Notes: a model not told the origin generated them from the sequence alone. Positions 43,424-52,884 are shown, counted from the first letter of the stretch. The stretch is DNA of 64,000 nt from Fictibacillus sp. BK138 (GCF_004216955.1 NZ_SGXL01000001.1:124001-188000); one strand, 5' to 3'. Translations and numbers: made by a program.

Positions 43424-43900
43424 TCAGCGCGGGCTATATTGGGAGAGCTGCCCGGATTGCTGCTGTGTTCCAAATGGATAGCTGTAATTGATCTCCTCAT
43501 CGAACGTTACGTAGTTTACATATACCATCAATAACAAATAGCGTTTGCCTGTTTGCGGATCACTTAGGATAATGTGATCGCGGCCAGCAGCTTCAATGAT
43601 TCCTTTAAAAACTTTAGCGTTCCACTTTTCGTTGTTCTCAAAAGTCATATAAACCGTTGCGACCTTGCCTTTGTTGAGACGAAGAATGTTTTCGATATAG
43701 GATTGTTCAAGCGGGAGCTGCCCCGGTGCACCGATATCTGCCATTGGTCCGCCACCCATACCTGGTGCCTGCTGGCTTTGGGCCATGTCCTGCGGCACGC
43801 CCATACCAGCCATGCCTCCCATCATGCCGCCCATTCCATTCATGCCGTTCATACCATTCATTCCATTTTGCTGCCGGTAATAAGGATTAAAATTATTCAT
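43424..43900 (-). CDS. gerQ: spore coat protein GerQ
   Basis: This is a coat protein of 158 residues needed for CwlJ function during germination and cross-linked by transglutaminase in Bacillus. The conserved C-terminal domain begins LPLEQSYIENILRLNKGKVATVYMTFENNEKWNAKVFKG. The N terminus has an unusual run of Gly-Met-Asn triplets (NGMNGMNGMNGMGGMMGG). The ATG at 43900 is 7 nt after GGGAGG; two TTG codons just upstream are less likely. It lies 12 nt after cwlJ, the usual pair. Confidence 0.95.
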   Translation of the reverse strand: MNNFNPYYRQQNGMNGMNGMNGMGGMMGGMAGMGVPQDMAQSQQAPGMGGGPMADIGAPGQLPLEQSYIENILRLNKGKVATVYMTFENNEKWNAKVFKGIIEAAGRDHIILSDPQTGKRYLLLMVYVNYVTFDEEINYSYPFGTQQQSGQLSQYSPR

Positions 43901-43912
43901 CAACAAGCCTCC

Positions 43913-44344
43913 CTAAAAGGTGTTAAACACATTCGGACAATCACTTTGTCTTGGCTGATAAAAACAGTGTGCTTTAAAGCTTCCTGAATGCGGCTGATTG
44001 TACCACTTAGGCGGACAAGCGCCGCTAGGATCAAAAAACCATAAAGCATTTCTGGCTGGGTGAAACCGCTGGCCGTTAATTACTCTTCTTGCGAGCCGTC
44101 TTTCGTTCTCACGTGCACCTTGATAAAAATATCCTTTGATCGTAGCTTCAAATCCACCTGGTTTTTGGAACACCATCTGCTGCATTGTTCTGATATTTTT
44201 AAAATCAAGACAGTTTCCACGAATCCGGTTAACGCCTGTATTGCCAACAAGCAGCATGCCTTGGTCGCCTTCACCTTCTGCTTCGGCACGTATTAAACGT
44301 GCAAGCAGGTCAATATCTTTACTGTTTGCTTTAATAACAGCCAA
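43913..44344 (-). CDS. cwlJ: spore cortex-lytic enzyme CwlJ
   Basis: This is a 143-residue cell-wall hydrolase of the SleB/CwlJ type that degrades the spore cortex during germination. ARLIRAEAEGEGDQGMLLVGNTGVNR carries the catalytic Glu; NALWFFDP is near the C terminus. No signal peptide, as usual, since it is made in the mother cell. Co-transcribed with gerQ. A likely SigE promoter lies upstream. Confidence 0.95.
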   Translation of the reverse strand: MAVIKANSKDIDLLARLIRAEAEGEGDQGMLLVGNTGVNRIRGNCLDFKNIRTMQQMVFQKPGGFEATIKGYFYQGARENERRLARRVINGQRFHPARNALWFFDPSGACPPKWYNQPHSGSFKAHCFYQPRQSDCPNVFNTF

Positions 44345-44407
44345 TTGCCTTCCCCCTCTATGTGTTGATTCTTGGTGTACAAGCAGGGAAACAGAACATT
44401 CGATATA

Positions 44408-44436
44408 TGTGTATGAGCCTTTTTGGAAAACTAGAC
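44408..44436 (-). promoter_or_regulatory. candidate SigE promoter of cwlJ-gerQ
   Basis: Minus strand CATACACA (44415-44408) close to the SigE -10 CATACANT, with GTCTAGT as a partial -35 and a 14-bp spacer; about 64 bp before cwlJ. Confidence 0.5.
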
Positions 44437-44451
44437 CTTGCCATAAGAAAA

Positions 44452-44480
44452 AAACCTTTGTCTGAAACAGACAAAGGTTT
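44452..44480 (-). terminator. intrinsic terminator of hemQ
   Basis: Perfect 13-bp stem AAACCTTTGTCTG with its complement, loop of 3, T run on the minus strand. Confidence 0.92.
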
Positions 44481-44494
44481 AAATGATATACATT

Positions 44495-45238
44495 TTACAC
44501 TTGTAAGAATGCAGGCACAGCTTCTTTTGTAAGGATATTTCCTACATAGAAAGATCCGAATTCACCGTACCGTGCACTCACTTCATCAAAGCGCATTTCG
44601 TATACTAGTTTTTTAAATTGAAGCATGTCGTTTGAGAACAGCGTTACGCCCCATTCCCAATCGTCAAAGCCTACAGATCCAGTGATGATCTGCTTTACTT
44701 TCCCTGCGTATCCGCGACCGATCATACCATGGGAGTACATCATTTTTTTGCGTTCTTCCATAGAAAGCATGTACCAGTTGTCGTCACCATCACGGCGCTT
44801 GTCCATCGGATAGAAGCAAACATGTTTCCACTTTGGAAGTTCTGGGAACAGGCGGGCTTTGATCATCGGATCCATCTCGCCGCTCTCGTTTTGCGGGTTG
44901 TATGTGCTTAGCTCTACGACTGAAACGTAAGAATAAGCTTTAATCGTATATTGAGCAAAAGCTGTTTTATTAAAAGCGTTCTCGATCTCGTTCAATTCTT
45001 CCATTGTAGGGCGAAGAAGCATCATCATAAAATCAGCTTTCTGCCCCATAATGCTGTAAAGAGCATGACTGCCTGTTTTGTTTGCTTCTACGTTCTCCCA
45101 TTTTTCAAGAAACGTTAGAAATTCGTTAATCGCATATTCGCGCTCGTCACTCGTAAGCGTTTTCCAAGCGGCCCAATCCATCTCACGGAAATCATGAAGG
45201 CAATACCAGCCTTCTAGTGTAATAGCTGCTTCACTCAT
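44495..45238 (-). CDS. hemQ: coproheme decarboxylase HemQ
   Basis: This is an enzyme of 247 residues of the chlorite-dismutase fold that turns coproheme to heme b in the coproporphyrin-dependent heme pathway of Gram-positive bacteria. [33 protein letters not shown], the heme-ligand region [33 protein letters not shown]. Start ATG 45238 gives the usual MSE opening; a GTG at 45250 overlaps the ribosome site. Adjacent to pta as in B. subtilis. Confidence 0.95.
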   Translation of the reverse strand: MSEAAITLEGWYCLHDFREMDWAAWKTLTSDEREYAINEFLTFLEKWENVEANKTGSHALYSIMGQKADFMMMLLRPTMEELNEIENAFNKTAFAQYTIKAYSYVSVVELSTYNPQNESGEMDPMIKARLFPELPKWKHVCFYPMDKRRDGDDNWYMLSMEERKKMMYSHGMIGRGYAGKVKQIITGSVGFDDWEWGVTLFSNDMLQFKKLVYEMRFDEVSARYGEFGSFYVGNILTKEAVPAFLQV

Positions 45239-45313
45239 CGTTTTATTCACTCCCTGCTAAAAATAAACACGTCCCTACAAATATACCATAAGTAGGGACG
45301 AATCCAAAAAGGG

Positions 45314-46090
45314 TTAGCTGAATTGACGGAGTGTGTGTTCGATCTTGGCTTTTACGCTTGATTGGTTTTGGAGCTCAGTACGTGCAAGGGTCATGCGCAC
45401 TTTTGTTTCATCAAGGTCCATTGCTTCTTCCAGCATGCCGAACAACCCTTTTCCGCGCTTGTCGATCTCCATTAAAAGCTCGATGCTGTCGCTTTGCGGA
45501 ACTAAAATAACTTCAAGTTCATCAAGTTTCCCAGCATATGTACCTGAAGTTGGTACGTACTCAAATTCCTGCAGGAAAGGAAGTCTGCGGCGCATATAGC
45601 GCGGAGCAGATCCGCAATATGCTTTGCGAAGCCTAAAGCCAAGCTGCTCGATCGAATCAAAAATGGCAGATGTTTCTGCATCAGGGTGTACACGGATCTG
45701 ATCGTTGTCTGTTGGGTCAACGGCCATCTGAATATCCAGACCGGTCTTGATCCAAACAGGGGTGTGTCCGAGTGTATAAGGCGTATCATATGGAAGTTTA
45801 AGAGAGAAAGGAATCTCCTGAGAACTCCCTGCCTTGACAACAAGACTTGTGCCAACCGTTGTGTTTCCAATCGCTGCTGTATCACGCACTTTTTTATCAT
45901 CAACTTCACGGTAAAATTCAGTCATCACATAAAGCGTGATGTGGTCAATGTTCTGATCCACTTTTCCGCCTTCTATTTTAATCGTACCTGTAATCGTTTC
46001 GCCAGGTGAGTAAGTATCCTTATCTAAAATCGTGTCTACCTTTGCTGCTCCAATTCCTACACTAGCCAACATACGGTTAACAAAAGACAT
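45314..46090 (-). CDS. spo0M: sporulation-control protein Spo0M
   Basis: This is a protein of 258 residues, the same length as B. subtilis Spo0M, with an arrestin-like N-terminal fold: MSFVNRMLASVGIGAAKVDTILDKDTYSPGETITGTIKIEGG. The start at 46090 follows GGAGGAGG; the long upstream extension in frame is not supported. It affects early sporulation and cell shape in Bacillus. Here it sits between hemQ and a Cys-rich protein gene. Confidence 0.93.
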   Translation of the reverse strand: MSFVNRMLASVGIGAAKVDTILDKDTYSPGETITGTIKIEGGKVDQNIDHITLYVMTEFYREVDDKKVRDTAAIGNTTVGTSLVVKAGSSQEIPFSLKLPYDTPYTLGHTPVWIKTGLDIQMAVDPTDNDQIRVHPDAETSAIFDSIEQLGFRLRKAYCGSAPRYMRRRLPFLQEFEYVPTSGTYAGKLDELEVILVPQSDSIELLMEIDKRGKGLFGMLEEAMDLDETKVRMTLARTELQNQSSVKAKIEHTLRQFS

Positions 46091-46158
46091 GCCGATTCCT
46101 CCTCCAAATTTATCTCTCAATTTTACGGAAGGAAAAGGAAAAAGATTCATTTTCAAAT

Positions 46159-46194
46159 AAGAAAACTTTCTCCCGTTTGGAAGAAAGTTTTCTT
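46159..46194 (-). terminator. intrinsic terminator
   Basis: 13-bp stem AAGAAAACTTTCT with its complement; ends the Cys-rich protein gene. Confidence 0.85.
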
Positions 46195-46202
46195 GGTTTT
46201 TA

Positions 46203-46529
46203 TTATGCGACCATTTTTCTGCAAACTTCTGCACATCTGAAGCAGGCTTTCGCACACTCCTGACAGTGCTGGTGATCATGCTGTTCACATTCTTTTCCGC
46301 AAGCTTCACATACTTTCGCACATAGTTCACAGATCTCGTTGATGAATGGACTGTTACGCGCCATCATCTCTGCGGCAAAGCTACAGATGTCAGAGCATTC
46401 ACGGTCGAGTCTGATACAATTAGCCATCATCTTAACATCCTCTTCCTGCAAACAAGCATCATAGCAGTGGTTACACGCCTGCATGCAGCGCAGGCATTCA
46501 TCGATACATTCTTGATATGTTTGGTGCAT
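46203..46529 (-). CDS. four-helix-bundle copper-binding (Csp/DUF326) protein
   Basis: This is a 108-residue cytoplasmic protein with 18 cysteines spaced along four helices: ECIDECLRCMQACNHCYDAC, then ECSDICSFAAEM, ICELCAKVCEACGKECEQ, and CQECAKACFRCAEVC. This is the pattern of Csp3-type copper storage proteins and B. subtilis YhjQ, which bind many Cu(I) ions inside the bundle. AGGGAGG upstream of the ATG. Confidence 0.9.
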   Translation of the reverse strand: MHQTYQECIDECLRCMQACNHCYDACLQEEDVKMMANCIRLDRECSDICSFAAEMMARNSPFINEICELCAKVCEACGKECEQHDHQHCQECAKACFRCAEVCRKMVA

Positions 46530-46639
46530 TCCAAAAACGCCTCCCTAAATAAGATTTCAGTTAAAGGTTTCCCTCGAGTATTTGTTTTAAACGACTAAAC
46601 TGCAGGCGTTGAAAAATTCAAAATAAAAGAACTTCTCTT

Positions 46640-46653
46640 ATCAAGCGCTTACA
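46640..46653 (+). promoter_or_regulatory. candidate CcpA (cre) site before pta
   Basis: ATCAAGCGCTTACA: the central AAGCGCTT and the right half fit the cre consensus; the first three bases do not. It lies about 95 bp before the start codon, in the activating position known for pta of B. subtilis. Confidence 0.55.
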
Positions 46654-46746
46654 ACTGTATGGATAGGTTTAAAAGGTCATAAAAAAGGAGTAACCTAATA
46701 GGGAATGTAAATTGCAGAGTCAGATATATAGGAGGCTATTTTTCTT

Positions 46747-47727
46747 ATGAGTGATCTTTTTATAGATTTAAAAAACAAAGTACAAGCAGCGAATCCGGTT
46801 ATCGTTTTTCCTGAAGGAACGGATGAAAGAATTCTAGAAGCAGCAAGCCGTCTAGCTTCTGAAAAAGTGTTGCAGCCTATTTTAGTAGGAGACCGAGCGG
46901 AAGTTTCTGCAAAAGCAGATGCAGGTGGGTTTTCACTTGATGGAGTAGAAGTTCTTAACCCAACTGAATATCCAGAGTTTGATGCGTTAGTTGCTTCACT
47001 GGTAGAACGCCGTAAAGGGAAAACAACAGAAGAGCAGGCAAGCAAGATTTTATTGGATGAAAACTATTTTGGCACGATGCTCGTTTATACGGGAAAAGCA
47101 CAAGGACTAGTAAGCGGAGCGGCTCACTCAACTGCTGACACGGTTCGTCCGGCTCTTCAGATCATCAAGACAAAAGAAGGCGTTAAAAAAACGTCTGGTG
47201 CGTTTATCATGGTGCGCGGCGACGAGAAATACGTATTCGCTGATTGCGCGATCAACATTGCACCATCCAGCCAGGATTTAGCTGAATCTGCGGTTGTTTC
47301 TGCTGAAACGGCTCGCGTTTTCGGCATCGATCCGAAAGTGGCGTTGCTTTCTTTTTCAACAAAAGGATCTGCAGTTTCGCCAGAGACTGAAAAAGTAGTA
47401 GAAGCACTCGAAATTCTTAAGGGTATGGACCCGAACTTTACGTATGACGGGGAGCTTCAGTTCGATGCAGCATTCGTACCGTCTGTTGCAACGAAAAAAG
47501 CGCCATATTCACCTTTAAAAGGGGAAGCGAACGTATTTATCTTTCCAAGTCTTGAAACTGGGAACATCGGCTACAAGATGGTTCAGCGTTTAGGCGGATT
47601 TGAAGCGATCGGACCGATCCTGCAAGGATTAAATATGCCTGTTAACGATCTTTCCCGCGGCTGTAATGCAGAAGACGTGTATAAATTAGCATTGATTACA
47701 GCAATGCAGTCATTAGATGTAAAATAA
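46747..47727 (+). CDS. pta: phosphate acetyltransferase
   Basis: This is a 326-residue enzyme that makes acetyl phosphate from acetyl-CoA in the overflow acetate pathway. Full length for the short Pta class: VIVFPEGTDERILEAASRL, GMLVYTGKAQGLVSGAAHSTADTVRPALQIIKT, and FPSLETGNIGYKMVQRLGG. AGGAGG lies 11 nt before the ATG. A possible cre site lies upstream. Confidence 0.96.
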   Translation: MSDLFIDLKNKVQAANPVIVFPEGTDERILEAASRLASEKVLQPILVGDRAEVSAKADAGGFSLDGVEVLNPTEYPEFDALVASLVERRKGKTTEEQASKILLDENYFGTMLVYTGKAQGLVSGAAHSTADTVRPALQIIKTKEGVKKTSGAFIMVRGDEKYVFADCAINIAPSSQDLAESAVVSAETARVFGIDPKVALLSFSTKGSAVSPETEKVVEALEILKGMDPNFTYDGELQFDAAFVPSVATKKAPYSPLKGEANVFIFPSLETGNIGYKMVQRLGGFEAIGPILQGLNMPVNDLSRGCNAEDVYKLALITAMQSLDVK

Positions 47728-47732
47728 TTAGG

Positions 47733-47762
47733 AAAGCCAGCTCGGCTTGAGCTGGCTTTTTC
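47733..47762 (+). terminator. intrinsic terminator of pta
   Basis: 11-bp stem AAAGCCAGCTC with its complement, then T run. Confidence 0.92.
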
Positions 47763-47820
47763 TTATGGAGTACAGGATTTTTTCTGCAAATTCTTTGTGG
47801 AAAAAACAAATAAATAGGCG

Positions 47821-47925
47821 ACCGAACAAAAATTGCAGGTAACCGAACATAAAACAACGCTAACCGAACAAAAAGGTCGGCCGACCGAACAATTTTTCTT
47901 CTCTACCGTACAAAAAATGTTTGTG
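47821..47925 (+). repeat. 21-bp array, family 1 (third locus), five units
   Basis: Units begin at 47821, 47842, 47863, 47884 and 47905, exactly 21 bp apart; cores ACCGAACAAAAAT, ACCGAACATAAAA, ACCGAACAAAAAG, ACCGAACAATTTT, ACCGTACAAAAAA. The fourth unit shares its TTTTTCTTCTC with the fourth unit of the 35379 array, and TGTCCGC follows as there. Confidence 0.93.
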
Positions 47926-47937
47926 TCCGCTTGGAAA

Positions 47938-47966
47938 AGACACTGCCACTCATAGTGACAGTGCCT
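47938..47966 (-). terminator. intrinsic terminator of lipL
   Basis: Minus strand GGCACTGTCACT pairs with AGTGGCAGTGTC around ATG; the stop codon of lipL is inside the hairpin. Confidence 0.85.
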
Positions 47967-48783
47967 TCTCATTTCGATCCCACATTCTCTGTATATTTCC
48001 TGGAAGCAGCTCGCTTTCTTCAGATGATAGCTGGCCGCTGTAAAAAAGCTCGCTGTTTTTATGAAGCACGTTTAAAAGACGAGCATGGATATCAGCTACC
48101 GTCAAAGGACGGCCAAGCAAATCCGCTAGACTTGCCATAACTTCCGGCCGGATCTCAGGGTATTGAAATTTTGTTTTTTCGCCTCTTAAGCCACGCTTGT
48201 AAAACTCGCCGATTATAGATGCACGCTCTGAACCGCTGCCGTCCACACAAAGGTAGATCTGCACCGCAACACCGCCGCGCATACGCCGCTGAGAAATGCC
48301 GGCGAATTTTTTTCCGCCGATGCTTAGATCATAGCTTCCCGGGCAATAAGAGCCGACGATCTCATAGGCATCAAATGACGCTCCATAAGGTTCTAGCAGC
48401 TGTTCCACTAATGCAGTCATCGTGTCATAGCCTTGGTTGATGTCGATCGTCCCTTCTTTTTCAGGGAGAATGAGGGAGATGTTCAATACACCTTCATCCA
48501 GAACAACGGCAAGACCGCCAGAATTCCGTACGATCACCCGATAACCGAGAGCCTCCAAATGCTCGATCCCGTCCTTTAGATAGGGAAGGCGTGTATCCTG
48601 AATGCCGAGAACGATCGTATTGTGATGGACCCATGTGCGTGCCGTGGCAGGAGAGTTTTCGCTTCCGATCGATGTGCACAGCGTATCGTCGGTCGCAAAA
48701 GATTGTCTCGCATCAAATCCTGGTCCGAGCGTTGACTGGTCGATCAGTCGCCAGGCAGGCTGCTCTAACAGATGATTCGTCAT
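47950..48783 (-). CDS. lipL: octanoyl-[GcvH]:protein N-octanoyltransferase
   Basis: This is a 277-residue enzyme that moves octanoyl groups from GcvH to the E2 subunits of oxo-acid dehydrogenases in lipoate synthesis. [20 protein letters not shown] and [31 protein letters not shown] (with the catalytic Cys) fit LipL/YwfL. Its ATG overlaps the stop of the methyltransferase gene by one base. Confidence 0.93.
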   Translation of the reverse strand: MTNHLLEQPAWRLIDQSTLGPGFDARQSFATDDTLCTSIGSENSPATARTWVHHNTIVLGIQDTRLPYLKDGIEHLEALGYRVIVRNSGGLAVVLDEGVLNISLILPEKEGTIDINQGYDTMTALVEQLLEPYGASFDAYEIVGSYCPGSYDLSIGGKKFAGISQRRMRGGVAVQIYLCVDGSGSERASIIGEFYKRGLRGEKTKFQYPEIRPEVMASLADLLGRPLTVADIHARLLNVLHKNSELFYSGQLSSEESELLPGNIQRMWDRNEKALSL

Positions 48784-49583
48784 TACAGTTTCTCCGCAAC
48801 GATAATGAATGATTTTGGAATGCCTCGGTCCAGTTCGTCTGGGTGTGGCTCTTCAACGAGCTGTTTGATCCATAGGCTCTGGCTTCCAATTGCCGTAACG
48901 ATTTCTCCAAGCGTCCATTGTCGGATCTGAACTTGGAATGGAGCTCGTTCTTCAGACGTTGCATATTGCAGTTCAGGCAGGAATTTGGAGTAAGCAACAT
49001 CCATCGTTACAAGCTCTTCACTAAAGTAATCACCAGTGACTTTGTGCTTTCTTACAGCTTGGCTTTTACCTTGAGATTCTATCAGTTTTGTAGAAACAGG
49101 ATGGAAGTCTTGCAAAATCAGTTTTCCGCCCGGCTTTAATAAGCCTGCGACTACCTCAAAATAGGCGTTCAAGTCGGTAAAATAATGCAGAATGCCGTTT
49201 TCCATGAAGGCCATGTCATAATCAGCTGTTAATTCTGACTCTGGCAGATTTAAAATATCTTCAACTACATAGCGAATGTTTACGTCGGCCGCTTCAGCCA
49301 GTTCGCGAGCATATGCAGCGTTTGATTCTGAAATATCGACAACTGTAGCATCCGCCCCAAGCAAAGACAAAGCGACTGCTTTACTGCCGTGTGATCCTAA
49401 AAGGTTGACGATTTTTTTGCCGGACACATCTCCAACATATTGATCGAGTGGCTGAAGCCGTCTTTTGGGATCTTTCAATATGCGGGACACTGCTTTTTCA
49501 GGCGCGCCAAAACGGTTGACCCACGCCTGATATGAAGAGTTGCTCCATGCCTGTCCATTTTTTAATCTTCGTTCTTGATCCAT
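48783..49583 (-). CDS. class I SAM-dependent methyltransferase
   Basis: This is a methyltransferase of 266 residues. The SAM site is [38 protein letters not shown], followed by [15 protein letters not shown] and [14 protein letters not shown]. The start at 49583 follows AGGAGG; the longer frame runs into repeat copy C and is not used. It is coupled to lipL (TAATG). Target unknown. Confidence 0.87.
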   Translation of the reverse strand: MDQERRLKNGQAWSNSSYQAWVNRFGAPEKAVSRILKDPKRRLQPLDQYVGDVSGKKIVNLLGSHGSKAVALSLLGADATVVDISESNAAYARELAEAADVNIRYVVEDILNLPESELTADYDMAFMENGILHYFTDLNAYFEVVAGLLKPGGKLILQDFHPVSTKLIESQGKSQAVRKHKVTGDYFSEELVTMDVAYSKFLPELQYATSEERAPFQVQIRQWTLGEIVTAIGSQSLWIKQLVEEPHPDELDRGIPKSFIIVAEKL

Positions 49584-49635
49584 GAATTGTTCCTCCTGCG
49601 ATCTATATAAAAAGTTGAGTACGCTTCTTTGACTA

Positions 49636-49764
49636 GTTGATTGGAGTGAAAGGTGCGAGACTCCGGAGGGATGAGTGGGACAGGTGAGACTCCTGAAGGC
49701 GCAGAGCGCTAGGAGGCTCACCGCACACCCCTCGGAAAGCGAGCATCCTGGAGCGTAAATCAAT
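49636..49764 (-). repeat. dispersed inverted-end element, short form, copy C
   Basis: About 129 bp in reverse orientation, ends GTTGATT and AATCAAT (outer pair G-T, so still able to pair as RNA). It lies upstream of the methyltransferase gene, in a divergent intergenic region of 505 bp. Confidence 0.87.
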
Positions 49765-49922
49765 ATATACTAATACTTCAGCGTTTTCAAAACAGCTATA
49801 TAAAACTATCATTTCCGTTATAAGCTTTATCTAGTATAACTCATATTGAAAGGGGAAGAAAATGGTGGATTTATAGCACCTTTTGCCGATATAAATGAGA
49901 GCGATATAGAAAAAAATAGTGG

Positions 49923-49952
49923 TTGTTTTGAAAGTTAGTAACACGATACAAT
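49923..49952 (+). promoter_or_regulatory. candidate SigA promoter of ywfO
   Basis: TTGTTT, 18 bp, TACAAT. It lies 137 bp before the start codon, so the leader includes the hairpin at 49998-50038. Confidence 0.55.
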
Positions 49953-49997
49953 AGGGTATATTCTATTAAATAAATCACAGATTCCTTTCAGAAAATA

Positions 49998-50038
49998 CCT
50001 TCTCAACATGATTATTGAGGAAGGGATTTTTCTTTTTT
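49998..50038 (+). terminator. terminator-like hairpin in the ywfO leader
   Basis: CCTTC-TCAA pairs with TTGA-G-GAAGG (one bulge), then ATTTTTCTTTTTT. No plus-strand gene ends before it, so it may be an attenuator, or the end of an unseen small RNA. Confidence 0.55.
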
Positions 50039-50088
50039 AAGAGAACTCTTACCTATAAATGCTGGCAGAAGGAGCAGGGAAAAATTCA

Positions 50089-51372
50089 ATGGCGAAACCA
50101 TTAGGAAAGCTGCACGAAGAAAAAGTGTTTAAAGACCCGGTACACCGCTATATTCACGTTCGTGATGAACTGATCTGGCGGCTGATCGGCACACGCGAGT
50201 TTCAAAGACTGCGAAGAATCAGGCAGCTGGGTACGACATATTTAACCTTTCACGGTGCTGAACATAGCCGTTTTAGTCATTCTCTTGGTGTTTACGAGAT
50301 TACAAGGCGAATCATAGATATTTTTCAAGAAAAACAAACGTGGGATCCGGAGCAGCGTCTTCTCGTTCTATCCGCAGCGCTTTTGCATGATGTGGGACAC
50401 GGTCCGTTCTCTCATTCGTTTGAAAAAGTGTTCGGGGTGGACCATGAAGAGTTCAGCCGGGACATCATTTTAGGGAATACAGAAGTGAATAGCGTCCTTT
50501 TGCAAATGGGTGAAGATTTTCCGAAGCAGGTTGCAGAAGTAATCGCGAAAACACATCCTGATAAGCTGATCGTCAGCCTGATCTCGAGTCAGATTGATGC
50601 GGACAGAATGGATTACTTGCTGCGTGATGCGTACTTCACTGGGGTCAGCTACGGAAACTTTGATATCGAAAGAATTCTTCGCGTGATGCGGCCGACTGAG
50701 GATGGCGTTGTCATTAAATCCAGCGGCATGCATGCGGTAGAGGACTATATCATGAGCCGTTATCAGATGTACTGGCAGGTTTATTTTCATCCTGTTACGC
50801 GCAGTGCAGAAGTGATTTTAAGTAAAATTCTTCATCGGGCGAAGGAGCTTTATGAAACAGGGTATACATTTAAAAGAGAGCTGTCTCATTTTAAGACTCT
50901 ATTTGAAGGCAATGTGTCGCTAGAGGATTATATATCACTCGACGAGGGTGTCATTCATTATTATTTTCAAGGCTGGATGGATGAAGAGGATCCGATTTTA
51001 AGTGATCTTTGTATCCGTTTTATCGACAGAAAATTATTTAAGTATACGGAAATGGTTTCATTTACAGACGGTCATTTATTGTCTGCCTATTTTCAGGAAG
51101 CGGGGATCAACCCGAAATATTATCTTGTCGTAGATTCATCTTCTGATCTTCCGTACGATTTTTATCGTCCTGGTGAAAAAGAAGAGCGTCTCCCGATCAA
51201 TCTATTGAAACCAAACGGAGAAATTCGGGAGCTATCCAGAGAATCAGATGTGGTTGAAGCGATATCAGGAAAGCGTCGCACCGATCATAAACTGTATTTT
51301 CCGATGGATTTGATCGAGGGCATTAAGGATGAGTCACTGAAAACGAAGATAAAAGAGATTTTACATAAATAG
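50089..51372 (+). CDS. ywfO: HD-domain phosphohydrolase YwfO
   Basis: This is a protein of 427 residues. The HD motif is seen in GAEHSRFSHSLGV, SAALLHDVGHGPFSHSFE, and SSQIDADRMDYLLRDAYFTGVSYG; the C-terminal part is typical of the YwfO/SamHD1-like group, and dNTPase activity is likely. ATG 50089 is preferred (AGGGA 9 nt upstream); the frame is open from 50059. Followed by ywgA as in B. subtilis. Confidence 0.9.
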   Translation: MAKPLGKLHEEKVFKDPVHRYIHVRDELIWRLIGTREFQRLRRIRQLGTTYLTFHGAEHSRFSHSLGVYEITRRIIDIFQEKQTWDPEQRLLVLSAALLHDVGHGPFSHSFEKVFGVDHEEFSRDIILGNTEVNSVLLQMGEDFPKQVAEVIAKTHPDKLIVSLISSQIDADRMDYLLRDAYFTGVSYGNFDIERILRVMRPTEDGVVIKSSGMHAVEDYIMSRYQMYWQVYFHPVTRSAEVILSKILHRAKELYETGYTFKRELSHFKTLFEGNVSLEDYISLDEGVIHYYFQGWMDEEDPILSDLCIRFIDRKLFKYTEMVSFTDGHLLSAYFQEAGINPKYYLVVDSSSDLPYDFYRPGEKEERLPINLLKPNGEIRELSRESDVVEAISGKRRTDHKLYFPMDLIEGIKDESLKTKIKEILHK

Positions 51373-51402
51373 AACGAAAAAGGATGTTAGGGGGAACGTA
51401 CT

Positions 51403-51906
51403 GTGTTTGAGGATCATTTAAAAGTTGTCACTCTGATTCAGGAAGCCGGGGAAGTGATTGGCCGAAAGAAGCTTCAAAAAATGGTATACATCGCGAAAAA
51501 GCTAAACTTTCCTTTTCAAGAAAAGTACCAGTTTCATTTTTATGGACCATATTCTGAAGAACTGACGCTTAAGATTGAAGAGCTATGCAACATGGGATAC
51601 ATACATGAAGTGAAGGAAAAGGTAAGCGGCTATTCTCAATACCGATATGCTGTGAACGAAGAAGGACAGAAGCTTCTATCTACTTATGGAGCTGAGATCG
51701 AATTGCTGGGTGATTGCGTCCGATCGATGAATGAACAACCGTCCCGTTTCTTGGAACTCGTTTCAACGATCATGTATTTTGATAAGTTTGATGAAGATGA
51801 GATCAAAGAGAAGGTTCAGACGGTAAAAGCGAAGCAGAAGTATACGGAAGAAGAAATGGATGAAGCTTTTGCTTATATTTCAAATTTAAAAAATCGGGTG
51901 CAATAG
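51403..51906 (+). CDS. ywgA: YwgA-family protein
   Basis: This is a 167-residue protein, GTG start, AGGGGG 9 nt upstream. VIGRKKLQKMVYIAKKLNFPFQEKYQFHFYGPYSEELTLKIEEL is typical of the YwgA family, whose N-terminal part resembles the SocA/Panacea-like domain (KLQKMVYIA, GPYSEEL). Function unknown. Downstream of ywfO by 30 nt. Confidence 0.88.
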   Translation: MFEDHLKVVTLIQEAGEVIGRKKLQKMVYIAKKLNFPFQEKYQFHFYGPYSEELTLKIEELCNMGYIHEVKEKVSGYSQYRYAVNEEGQKLLSTYGAEIELLGDCVRSMNEQPSRFLELVSTIMYFDKFDEDEIKEKVQTVKAKQKYTEEEMDEAFAYISNLKNRVQ

Positions 51907-51910
51907 AAAT

Positions 51911-51955
51911 AAACCTGTTTGAGGGCTGTTTTTAGCCTAAGGACAGGTTTTTTAT
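51911..51955. terminator. bidirectional intrinsic terminator
   Basis: AAACCTGT/ACAGGTTT outer stem with inner AGGGCT/AGCCT pairing, T run; between genes ending at 51906 and 51956. Confidence 0.85.
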
Positions 51956-52165
51956 TTACCATTTAAACTGAAGAGGATAACCATTATGGTACAATCCATA
52001 AAAATAGATGAAACCAATAAATAAAGAAAACGGAATGATTAACCCAAGAAGTGTAGTTATAAAACCTAGTAAAATGCTTTTTTCGTATAAACGAGTGCCG
52101 TAATAACCGATTCCAAGGGCTAAGGACATCAAAACTAAAACAGTTGAAACAAGCAAAATATTCAT
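51956..52165 (-). CDS. small two-helix membrane protein, unknown
   Basis: This is a 69-residue protein with two hydrophobic helices (residues 3-22 and 32-58). AAAGGGG lies 9 nt before the ATG. No recognised family. Its own terminator supports it as a gene. Confidence 0.68.
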   Translation of the reverse strand: MNILLVSTVLVLMSLALGIGYYGTRLYEKSILLGFITTLLGLIIPFSLFIGFIYFYGLYHNGYPLQFKW

Positions 52166-52276
52166 GCTAGCACCCCTTTATTAACAGCATATCCACCTCT
52201 TTATGACTGTAAACGACAGTTTATATGAAACTTTCTGATTCTGATAGCGACTAATAGGAAAAAGGAGGGCTTAGTG

Positions 52277-52717
52277 ATGAAAAACATGAAGCTTATTTTT
52301 ATGGCATGCCTGCTCGTTCTCCTTGCCGCTTGCGGCAGTAAGCCAGCCCCGGAGGAGGACAAAAAGAGCGGAGCACCTCAGGCGGAGAATGATATGCCTA
52401 AAGAAGAAGCGGGTGTGAAGGCAGAAGTTAAGCTTGAAGATGGAAGTGAAGAAGCAAAATTAACGCTGAAAAACAGTTCAGATAAAGAAGTCGGAACAGG
52501 AGTAGCTTTTGCTCTTGAGAAGTGGGAAGACGGAAAATGGAACAAGGTCAATCCAGATCAAATGTTTACCGAGCAGATGATCATGGTAAAAGCAGGAGCA
52601 AACTACGAGCAGCTTATTGAACTAAAGGATCAAGAAGCCGGAACGTACCGAGTGTCGAAAACCTTTTTTGCAGAAGAAGAGAAGCATGATGTAGCAGTTG
52701 TGTTTGAGAAGAAATGA
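52277..52717 (+). CDS. lipoprotein with Ig-like domain
   Basis: This is a lipoprotein of 146 residues with lipobox LLAAC, an acidic linker, then a beta-sandwich (VKAEVKLEDGSEEAKLTLKNSSDKEVGTGVAFALEKWEDGKWNKV) like the bacterial immunoglobulin-like domain of small Bacillus lipoproteins. AAGGAGGG is 7 nt before ATG 52277. Role unknown. Confidence 0.8.
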   Translation: MKNMKLIFMACLLVLLAACGSKPAPEEDKKSGAPQAENDMPKEEAGVKAEVKLEDGSEEAKLTLKNSSDKEVGTGVAFALEKWEDGKWNKVNPDQMFTEQMIMVKAGANYEQLIELKDQEAGTYRVSKTFFAEEEKHDVAVVFEKK

Positions 52718-52754
52718 TAAGGTGTTTTCCTAAACTTAGATGCACTTGAAAGTA

Positions 52755-52884
52755 GTTGATTTCCGCTCCAGGACGCTCCCTTTCCACGGGGTGTGCGGTG
52801 AGCCTCCTAGCGCTCTGCGCTTTTAGGAGTCTCACCTGTCCCACTCATCCCGTAGGAGTCTCGCATCCTTACACTCCAATCAAC
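52755..52884 (+). repeat. dispersed inverted-end element, short form, copy D
   Basis: About 130 bp, ends GTTGATT and AATCAAC, flanked by TTGAAA; between convergent genes. Confidence 0.88.
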
